The notes below the pieces were generated by a model. It saw only the letters and a list, made by a program, of their open reading frames with translations. It did not search any database and was not told where the DNA came from. From the IMG/VR virus record IMGVR_UViG_3300042391_001453, positions 1 to 50,031 of that record: a DNA stretch of 50,031 nt. One strand, given 5' to 3'. Made by a program: the position numbers and the translations under genes. Positions 9,829 to 21,800 of the stretch are shown in pieces. The first letter of the stretch is position 1. Every line of letters starts with the position of its first letter. The DNA comes from a virus.

Positions 9829-12800
9829 ATGGCAACACGTCGTACAGTTGATTTACTACCCGAGATTTTTAGAACTGATACCAATCGCAAGTTCTTAGGA
9901 GCAACGCTTGATCAGTTGACACAAGAACCTAACTTGATACGTACTCAAGGTTATGTGGGCCGTCGTGTTGGACCCGGTGTCAATCCTGCTGATAATTACG
10001 TAGTCGAATCTACAGCCGCCCGTACTGATTATCAGCTTGAACCCGGTGTAATTTTTCTGCAGCCAGAAACTACTCGTGCCATTGACGCAATCACTTACCC
10101 TGGCATGTTAGATGCACTGAATTTACAAGGTGCAGATACTACCAGACAAGATCGACTGTTTAAAAGTCAATACTATTCTTGGGATCCGTTTTGCGATTTA
10201 GATAAGTTTGTAAACTACAATCAGTACTACTGGTTACCTGCCGGTCCGGATTCTGTAGATATTTTTGGAACCCCGATTGCCTTAACAGATTCATGGGAAA
10301 TAACACGCATTGACACCGGGTACACCTTCAGCGACATTGCCGGAGAAAACCCAGTCTTGACGCTAGTTCGCGGCGGCAATTACACGTTTGATGTTAATCA
10401 GCCTGGAAACAACTTCTGGATTCAAGCAGCACCAGGAATTAATGGTAAAATGCCTTATGCTAATAATATCAGCAGTAGGGATGTTTTAGGAGTGATAAAC
10501 AACGGCGAAGATCAAGGGTCTGTTCAATTTAATGTGCCGTTAAAATCTGCCCAAGATTTTTATTATTCTTTGTCCAGCATCGGCGAAGTTGATCTTGTTA
10601 CAGATTTAAAATTCAATCAAATCAACAATGTTTATGTAGATCAATTTTTTGCTCAGTACCCCAATGGTATTGACGGGATTTCCGACCTCAACGGTCGAAC
10701 AATAGTTTTTACAAATACTATTGCCGATGCTGAAGCCGGTGGATGGGAAGTTACTACTCAATTTGATCCATTGGTTAGAACTGCTCCGGTTGATCAGCCT
10801 GATCCATTGAATGGATTTCCTGGCAGTTATGATGTAGAGTTATTTGATCAAACAACCGCTATCACTAATCAGTCTCAGAGATATAGTGTGTGGCAGATAC
10901 AGTATGTACTTGATAACCAAGGTAATGCTTACATGCAATTGGGTAGTATTCGATTGGTTCCTAATCTTAGCAAATTTACTGTGCTATTCGGGACCGTCAA
11001 TGCCAGTACTCAATGGTACAAAAATGCTTCAGGGTTTTTTGAACAAATTCCTTTACTGACAGCAGTGCTTGATACCCTTTGGTATCAAGATGGAACCAAC
11101 CCAGAAATTTTTGGTAGAATTAAATTAGTCGACGCTGGGCAAGAATTAATTATCGATGCCAATGATATTGTTGGAGCAAAAAACTACACTAGTCCAAATG
11201 GTGTAACTCTTACCAATGGATTAAAGGTGCAGTTTCGTGGCGAAGTTGCTCCGGCGCAGTTTCAAAATTTAGAATATTATGTAGAAGGTGTTGGTACTGG
11301 ACCCGGTATTGATGTTAGAGTTGGGTTCATCGACGGCGAAGCTTATTTTGGACCGTCGCACATTTATCAAGGTCGACGCATGACCGGAAATGTGCATTCT
11401 GATTTAGTTTTCCAACAATATATCTACGACACAGTTGAAGAAAGTTTAGTTAACGTAGGATCCGGAGCACCCGAAGGAGCGCCATTGGCAACACAAGGGC
11501 AATTAGGCGCCAATATCGGCAACGGCATAAAATTACTACCTGTCACTGAATTTGTTACTCCGGAAAAGTATACTCGCAGTGCAACCATTCCTTACGACAG
11601 TACACCTTACGATGCCTCACCCTACGATGCCAGACTTAATGCACCGCAAAACTCAGATTATATTACTATTAATCGCGCCGGCCGAGACCTTAATGCCTGG
11701 ACACGCAGTAACAGATGGTTCCATATTGAGGTAATCAGAGCAACAGCAGATTATAACAATCAAACCCTGGTGTTGGATAATTCTCTCAGAGCCAAGCGTC
11801 CTATTATTGAGTTTAGAGCCGGATTGAATCTTTATAATTTTGGAACTCAAGGAAAAACTCCAGTTAACGTTGTTGATTTTACAGTTACAGATGCATTCAG
11901 CACGATCAATGGACAGTTAGGTTACAGCACCGATGGCTATACTTTTTTACAAGGTAGTCGTGTAATTTTTGCAGCTGATACTGATCCTGCGGTTAGAAAT
12001 CAAATTTGGGAAGTAACATTCATTGATCCAAACAATTCAGGTATAAAGATCATAGATCTTGTGCCTGTAGTCAACGGCCTGGCACTAAGAAATCAAACTG
12101 TGGTAGTTCTTAGCGGCAATTTACAACAGGGCAAGAGCTACTGGTTTGATGGCGCTGTATGGCAACCAGCTCAAGAAAAAACTCAGATAAATCAACCTCC
12201 ATTGTTTGATGTATTTGACAACGATGGAAACAGCTTTGGTGATTTATCAGTCTATCCCAGTTCAACGTTCAACGGAAGCCAGCTTTTTGGATATGCAATA
12301 GGCACTGGTCGTACTGACGATATACTTGGATTTCCTTTAAGATATCTAAACATCAATAACGTAGGAGATATTGTTTTTGAAAATTATCTCTACACTGATT
12401 CTTTTTTGTACGTTGAGGATAATGTCAGCGAGGAACTGGCAGTTAGCTCTGGTTTTATTCGTCAATACATTGATCGAGTAACTTTTACAGACGAAATTGG
12501 CTGGCAAACAGCCGCAGCTCCTTCACAGAGTCGACAGCTATTTAAATTTTCCTACGATGAATTGCCGCTGGAATTAGACATTGCAGTTGATACAAACACA
12601 ACATTCACACCGTTACAGATTTTTGTTGAAGGGACTTTTATTGACCCAGAGAATTATGTATACGAAACAACTGCCACAACCACTGTTATAACACTGTTGT
12701 TGGACATACCTGTTGGCACTGTTATTGAAGTACAAGCTCTCAGCAATCAGGCTAGTACTGTGGGATTCTATCAGGTTCCTGCTAACTTAGAAAATAACCC

Positions 12801-15800
12801 GTTGAACGAAAACAGCGATTCATTTACACTAGGTACTATTCGCACTCATTACGAAAGCATTGGACAAAATTTAAGAAATATCGAAGGTCCTATCAATGGA
12901 GCCAACAACAGTCGAGATCTTGGTAACATTCTCAGATACGGCGATGTTATTATACAAAATTCTTCTCCTGTGGCGTTGACCGGTGTATTTTTACGTCAAC
13001 AACAGTTTGAATTATTTTCAGCACTGGATTTTAACAATCAAGAATATGCCAAGTTTAAAAATCTTTTGTTGGATCTTACCACACGCGGAGATTTTGAAAA
13101 CTTTACTCCAACGCAGATATTGGACATTGTGTTGCAGGAAATCTCATTGGGCCGCAGTGAGTTGTCACCATTTTACTGGAGCGACATGCTGCCAGCTGGT
13201 GAAACTTTTACAGAAAATACTTACACCTATTCAGTTATTAGCACTCCGGTTTTCGACACCCTACAAACTTACGATTTTGAAAGTTCAAACTTCAAAGGTT
13301 TATTGGTCTTCCTTAACGGCAGCTTATTAACTAAAGATTATGAATATATCGTATCAGATGATTCACCAACATTAACTATTACAGCGCCATTGGCCATTGG
13401 AGACTCCATCAGAATTAGAGAATATCCAACAACTTACGGCAGTTATGTACCCAACACTCCTACAAAGATAGGATTGTATCCATCATTTAAACCTGCTATT
13501 TACATAGACGAAACTTACCTGTCTCCGCGTGCAGTGATTCGAGGACACGACGGGTCTATTACCGTAGCATTTTCAGATGTAAGAGATCAGGTTCTGTTGG
13601 AATTTGAAACTAGAATATTCAATAATTTAAAGATACAATCGACAGTGCCATTGGTTGCTGCAGATGTTACACCGGGCCAATTTAGAACAACAGATTATAC
13701 ACTAACTGAAATCAACCAGATTCTGTCTACGGATTTTTTAAGTTGGATTGGATGGAACAAGCTAGATTATACATCGCAGACGTATCTGGAAAATAATCCT
13801 TTTACCTATAACTATAGTCAGAGTGCCAATGTTTTAACAAAAGCACCATCGATTGGCGCATGGAGAGGGATTTATAACTATTTTTACGATACCTATACTC
13901 CCAACACAACACCCTGGGAAATGCTAGGACTGGCAGAAGAACCCAGTTGGTGGCAGGAAGAATACGGTCCAGGTCCTTATACCAGTGGTAACACAGTTCT
14001 TTGGGACGACCTTGCTGCCGGTATCATCCGAGATCCGCAAGGAGCATATATTGATCCTCGATACGTGCGTCCAGAATTGCTGTCGGTGTTGCCGGTAGGT
14101 TCCGAAGGAGAACTGTTGAATCCGTTGGATTGTACAGTTGGTAATTTTGATGCCACCAGCTTCCGTAGAAGTTGGGTGTTTGGCGACGACGGACCAGTTG
14201 AAAATGCCTGGCGCACTTCCAGCGCATGGCCTTTTGCTGTCATGCGATTATTGGCATTAACAAATCCTGCTAAGTTTTTTAGTTTGTTTGCCGACAGAGA
14301 TCGTTATGTTTACAATCCAGCAATTGAACAATTTCTCTGGGACGGAAGATACCGTCTTGATGCCAAAAAGCTGACACCTTTGTACGGTAATGGTGTCAGC
14401 AAAGCCAGTTATCTTGACTGGATTATCGATTACAATCGACAGTTAGGACTTAACAGTACTAACAAACTTACATTAACATTAAACAATATTGATGTCAGAT
14501 TATGCTGGAGAACCGGTTCGTTCACTGACAAACGCTACTTGAAAATTCTAACCGAACGTTCAGCCCCGGATAGTCAAAACACCAGTTTTGTGCTGCCAGA
14601 CGAAAGTTATCAGTTATTACTGTACAAAAATCAGCCGTTTGAACGTATAATTTACAGTTCGGTGGTGGTACAAAAAACTGAATCCGGTTATGTGGTCTTG
14701 GGCTATAGCAATCAAGATCCATATTTTGAAGCATTAGTGTCTCGCCCTGGTCCCAACTCAGTTGATATTGCCGCTGGTAATGTATCAGTTAGACTGTCAA
14801 CTGATTATACAGATAACACAGTGCGTATACCTTACGGATTTGAGTTTTCTAATACAACTGGTGTATGTGATTTCCTAGCCGGCTATGGACAACTGCTGGA
14901 ACAACAAGGCTTGATATTTGAAAACAGAGAAAATGGTTACACTTTAAATTGGTTGCAAATGGCCCAGGAATTTCTGTACTGGACACAGCAGGGTTGGGCA
15001 GTCGGCTCCATTTTTAATTTAAATCCTGCAGCAACTAGTATATCGATTGAAAGGCCTCAAGCTGTAGTCGATAGTATTAATACCTACACCCCTGAGAATA
15101 TTATTCTGAATCAGAATCGTCAAGCCTTGCCGGTATCTGAATTAATTGTTGATAGACTGGATAACTTATTTCGTGTAACTACTACAACTTCTAATACCAT
15201 CAATTATATACAATTAAAGTTTACTGCGTTTGAACATCTAGTTGTTATTGATAACCGCAGTATATTTGCTGACTTGATTTATCAGCCAGTGACCGGTGTA
15301 AGACAAAGTCGTGTGCTAGTGTCAGGATGGCTCAGTGGCGACTGGACCGGCAGACTTAATGCTCCTGGCTTTATTCTCAATCAAGACAACATCGTAGAAT
15401 GGGTACCAAATCGAAAATATGCCAAGGGCGAAATTGTTCTGTTTAAAAATGAATATTGGGCAGCTGGTACTATTATTCAGCCCAGCCAGCAGTTTAATTA
15501 CAACGAGTGGGTCAAGAGCGATTACGCAGATATACAGAAAGGGTTGTTGCCTAATGCCGCTAATGCCAGTGATCAATTATCCACAGCTTACAGCGTGTAC
15601 GATGCTAATCTCGAAAGCGAAGTTGACTTGTTTAGTTACGGATTAATCGGATTCCGACCAAGAGAATATATGCAGGCACTGAATCTTGACGACGTTAGTC
15701 AGGTCAATCTATATCAGCAATTCTTAAAGTCCAAAGGTACACTTCAAAGTGCTGAATTATTCAGCTTGGCTGACCTTGGCAAGGAAACCGCTGAGTATAA

Positions 15801-18800
15801 CATATATGAATATTGGGCTATTCTGCGCAGCGCATACGGAGCCACAGCCAACCGTAGTTATTTTGAACTATTACTTAATCAAGCGTTATTGCCAAGCGAT
15901 CCTAGTTTGGTGCAAGTAGTATTACCAGGACAAGAATCTCCAGCAGATCAGGCAATACTGCTGCAAAACGTCTGGAAGTCATCGACTAAGTTGACATCAC
16001 CTAACATTCTACCTACCTCAGTTCCTGCAGAGACAGACCGTAATTTACCATCGGCTGGTTATCCCAATCTTGAGGACGTTGATATCACAGCATTTGATTT
16101 AGTTGCTGTTGAAAATAGCGATGCGTTAATAGGTGACATAGGTGTTGGTACTACTATCTGGGTAGCCAAGGTCAATAATTACGATTGGAATGTGTACAGA
16201 GCTCAATTGGTAAATGCTGGAATTACACAAGTTTCTGACAATCTTGAGGGACGAGCACTGGTTGAATTTGACTCAGTTCACGGACTGACAACCGGCGATC
16301 TATTGGTCATCAAGTTTTTCAATGACGAGATTAACGGAATATATCGTGTTGGTGCAATTCCTAGCATAACAACATTGTTGATTGATTATGTATTCACCGG
16401 ATTACAAACTACCTTCACTGGAACTGGGATTGGATTTACTTTAGAAACTGCCAGAGTCTCCCAGGCTTCTGACATTGTTAATTTACCTTATGCCAAACAA
16501 TTACCGCCAGGCGTGCGTATATGGGTCGACAACAACGGGAACGGACGTTGGACAGTGATCGAAAAAACTGATCCATTTACCTCACCTTTTACAGTGGTCC
16601 CAGACGCTATAGTAGAAAATTCTAGATTCGGAGCTAGTGTTGCTCAAGGATTCCAAAATCTAAGTTCATTGGTAGGTGCTCCGGGATACAATCCTAGTGG
16701 TCTAGCAGCAGCCCCGGGTGCTGTTTATACCTATGTCAAAACTGATGCCAATACTTACAAACAAAATTCAATATTACAATTAGGTACAACAGGAACTGCC
16801 GGTTATGGTAATGCCATCGACATGGGAGATCAGCAATGGGCAATAATTGGAGCCAGTGACAGTTTAAGCGGTCAGGGCTATGCTTCGATAGTTTATAGAA
16901 ATCCTGCTTCTAATGTATTCCAGCAGTGGCAAATTTTGTCTATAGACTCTGGTAGTATAGTAACTGCTGCCGACGAGTTTGGCTACTCAGTAACTATGAG
17001 CCAAGACGAACGTTGGATTTATGTCGGTGCTCCAGCTGGTAATCGTGTATATGCATACGGCCGTGTAGATTATCAGACACAATCTGTAGAATATATTGCT
17101 GGTGCAAGTCAAAACTTGTACAACTATACAGATCATATTGTGATCGACATCGACGATCAAATTGTTGTTGCCAATGGAACAGTTTTATTGACATTGGGAA
17201 TTGATTATCTGGTATCGGGTCAGAACATAGCATTTCCTGTGCCACCCTTGGCTGGTTCTCTTATTACAATCAGTCGTAGAAACTCTGCTAGCTTCCTAGG
17301 CGACGGCAGCACAACATCATTTAATTTAGATATGTTGTATTCTGCTACTAATGATTATAGCGTGTCTGTTGAAGTAGATGGCATATTACAGCGTCCGGTA
17401 ACTGATTACTCAGTGGACGGATCAAAAAATCTTGTGTTTGTTGCTGCACCAGTTGATCAATCTGAAATTTTTGTCCGCGCTCAAACATATTTTACGCCTG
17501 TTGCAACTATCACAGCATCTGGTTTGTCGGCATCCGACAGATTTGGGCACAGCATCAGCACAACCACAGACGGACGTCATTTACTAGTAGGTGCTCCAGA
17601 TCGTACTTACACCGATCCTGTTACAAGCGAAGTCTATGTTGAAGCTGGGGCTGTTTATGTATTCGACCGATCTGCACAAAATTTTCAAGTCACAGATGCA
17701 TCTGATCAAACTTACACAACTGAGTTACCGTTGGTAACACCAACGCAAGTATTGTTAAACAATGCTGCATTAATCAACTCATCTGGATCTATCGGAGGAC
17801 AATATTCAACAGCCGGTCAGACAGTTACTGTTACAGCTAGCCTTTCTGTAGGCGATATTATTTCAGTTGAAACTAATCAGTTTAATCTTGTACAAGTAAT
17901 ACGTTCAGATCAGGTTGACGCAGGATCTAAGTTTGGTTACAAGGTTGACCAATGCGTAAATGACTGTAGTTTATACGTGGGTTCTCCGTTTGCTGATTCT
18001 GTGTTGCCCGAATCAGGCAAGGTTGAATTTAATATCAATCAATCTAGATTTTACGGAACTATAACTAGTACAATTGCTAATCCAACATTAACTACGGGAG
18101 ATTTTGTACGTATTAATAACTTCTTTGTAGAAATCACCGGTACTACTATCGAACAGCTGGTTGAAGATATCAATAATGCAGCTTTGCCTAACGTGCAAGC
18201 AAGTTCTACACCAAATCTTACATTAATTGCCAATGGAACTACTAAATCTTTTGATGTTGGGTCAATTTATTCTGCTGCTGAGTCGTACACTACAGTAGTT
18301 TATGTCAATGATGTTTTACAGACAAGCGGAGTTAACTACAACTACAGTTCTGCAACTCAACAAATTACATTTACTATAGCACCAGAATCTGGAAGCCGTA
18401 TTGTGGTTGTCAGTGGTCGAATAACTGTATCAGCCAAGAATGTTCAAGCAGCACCAGCATTATCAAAATTAATAGTTAGTCCAGGAACTGGAACTGCATT
18501 TATTGACATCGGTTGGCCGATTTATGCATGGCAACAGACTATTGTTTCTCCTGTAGAACAAGATTTTGCTCACTTCGGCGAAAGTATTTTCATCAGCGAC
18601 AACACAGTTACTTTGGTAATAGGTGCACCGAATGGAACAGCAATACAGTTCGATACATTTGATAATGATACTACAACATTTGATGCTGACAGTATCACGT
18701 TCTTTGATACAGTACCTCAGAGCGGCGTAGTGTACACATACGACTACCTGCCATCTTCGACGCAATCAGTGACTAATCCTGCACAGTTTGTTTTTGGTCA

Positions 18801-21800
18801 ACAGATTTTTGATAATAGTATTAATTCTTTAGACCAATTTGGAGCCAGCATTGATTATACCACTGGCACACTGTTGGTAGGATCACCCGGAAGCGATTTC
18901 AGCGACAGCCAAGCCAATTATGGTCGTATTGTCGAGCTAATCAATCCAGATCAGTCATCTGCTTGGGTAGTAACACGTACTCAGCAACCGGTAGTAGACA
19001 TTGATTTGCTGAACACTGTCTACATGTATGACCGCGTCAGCAACAACACCAAACAATATTTTGATTACTTTGATCCATTACAAGGCCGTTTACTGGGCGC
19101 AGTTGCACAAAACATTGACTATATAGGTGCTGTCGATCCAGCAGCTTATAACGTTGGTCCTGTTGGCAACTACGGAAGTTCGTGGACACAAGAACGTGTG
19201 GGAGAAATTTGGTGGGATATATCCACTGTTCGGTTCCTTGACACCAATCAAGATGATGTAGTTTATGCCAGCCGACGCTGGGGGCAGATATTCCCCGGTA
19301 GTGTAGTTAGAGTCAGCCAGTGGATTGCCAGTTCGGTACCACCAACAGAATATACTGGCCCAGGGGTTCCTGTAAACTTGTTTAGCTACGTAATTTCAAC
19401 GTCGTTAAATGAACAAGGTATTTTTGGAACCACATATTATTTCTGGGTTACCGGTATCAGTACTGTCAATCGAGCTGCCAAGAAAACACTCAGTATTGAA
19501 ACTATAACTCAATATATTAATAGTCCTAAAAGCAGCGGAATTTCTTACATTGCTCCTATCAATGCCAGTACCGTGGCAATTTATAACGGACTTTCGTATA
19601 TTTCTGCTGAAGATACAGTGCTACACATCGAATACGATCAACAGATCAATGACGATGCAGTACACGTTGAGTACCAGTTGGTACCTCAAGACCGAGAAGA
19701 CGGCTTTTTAAGTGATAGCCTGTATTTAAAAATGCAAGACAGTTTATGCGGAGTTGATACTCAAGGAAACTTAGTTCCAGATCCCTTTCTCAGCATCAGT
19801 GAGCAATACGGCGTCCAGGCCCGGCCGCGACAAAGCATGTTTGTTAATAGATTTGCTGCACTAAGAAATTATCTTGGTCGCTCTAATACAGTACTAAAGC
19901 AGTTTCCTATTGCCGAAACTCGTAGATTTAATCTACTCAATAGTCAAGAACCAGAACCTAGTAGTTTTTCCGGAGCTTGGGATTTCCGTGTAGCTAACTA
20001 TGAAGAACTAACTTATCAAAACTTATCAGAAGTTCCGTTTGGGTACAGATACTTGGTAGCAAACGACTCCACTAATCGAGGACTTTGGACCATCTATCAA
20101 ACTGTCCCTGGCGTAATTCCGGGATCCAAGGAATTGACGTTAGTGCGTGTGCAAAACTATGATACCAAACAATTTTGGAGTTATATTGATTGGTACTTGC
20201 CTGGGTACAATCCCTTAACACGTATTTTAATCGAAGTTCCTACTTATTCTGCACTAGACACTATCTCCGTTCCTAACGGTAGCAGCGTTAAGGTAACTGC
20301 AAATGCACAAGGTAAATTCGAGATTTATCAGTATCTCAATAACGAATGGGTTCGTGTAGCATTACAGGATGGAACAATTGAGTTTTCGTCAACATTATGG
20401 AATTATATCGAAGGTCGATTTGGGTTCGATACTGAGGTATTTGACGCACAGTTTTTCGATCAAGAACCGGTAATTGAAACTCGTAAGATTATACAAGCTA
20501 TTAATCAAGAATTGTTTATCGGAGAATTATTGATTGAAAGAAACCGATTGTTGATCCTGATGTTCAATTATATTTTGAGCGAACAGCAGGCCCCGACGTG
20601 GCTGACAAAAACCAGTTTGATCGACGTCGATCATACAATTCGCGACCTAGTCCCTTTTCAGAATTATAGAAGAGACAATCAAGATTTTGTAGTTGATTAT
20701 ATTAAAGAAGTCAAACCATATCACGTACAGATTCGAGAATTCAACTTGATTTATAAAGGATTCGATCAATACAATGGTACAGTAAACGATTTTGACTTGC
20801 CGGCATTCTGGGATCCTGCACAAAACTTGTTTATTAGTCCGGTTTTAGATAATGTAGGCAATTTAAGCACCACCAGCAGTTTTGCTGCTACTGATCCAAT
20901 CTGGACTACATTTCCCTGGAATCAATGGTATCAAAACTATCTGTTGAGCATTGAGTCAGTTAGTGTTGTCAACGGCGGTAGTGGATACACAGTGCCACCG
21001 GTTGTAATTGTAGTAGGCGAAGCAGAAGTAACTGCTGAAATGACAGCTAGAATAAACAGTGCTGGCAGTGTGATTTCGATAGATGTTGTCAATCCAGGAT
21101 CTGGTTATAGTACCACTGCGGAAATTATTCTCGAAGGCGGTAACGGAACCGGGGCACAAGCAGTTGCAGTCATGGGCAATCCATTGGTTAGAGATATTGT
21201 CACCACAATCAAATATGATCGTTATCAATATCAAACTGACATTGTAACATGGCAATCCGGAGTTAGTTACGACAACGGAACACTGGTTCGATTTGATAAC
21301 CGAGTTTGGAGTGCTAGTTCTGATGATAGTTCGGCAGTTAGCGGCGATTCATTTGATCCACAGCAATGGACTTTAGTTCCTGCTGGTAACTTAACTGGTG
21401 TTGATCGTACTATGGGCTACTACGTGCCAACAGTCAATCAGCCAGGCCTTGATTTGGCACTGTTAATATCAGGAGTTGATTATCCAGGCGTACAAGTAGC
21501 AGGTCCAAACTTTAGTCAGAACACAGGCTTTGACGTCGGAAACTTTGATATAAATCCCTTCGACAATATTGCTTTTGGACCAGAAGGATTGCCCACTTAC
21601 GATCCAGCTATTTTGGATGCTATTTACGAAAGCGAATTCACTGATCCTTACTTAGGTATTGGACCCACTGCTATTAACATTGATGGCGGAGAATTTGTAG
21701 ACACTTATTCTAGTCATGCACCTGAAGAATTAGTTCCGGGTGCAATATTTGATACCCTGGATATTCGTGTATTCACTACTCCTGGCTCTGATTGGGTTGG

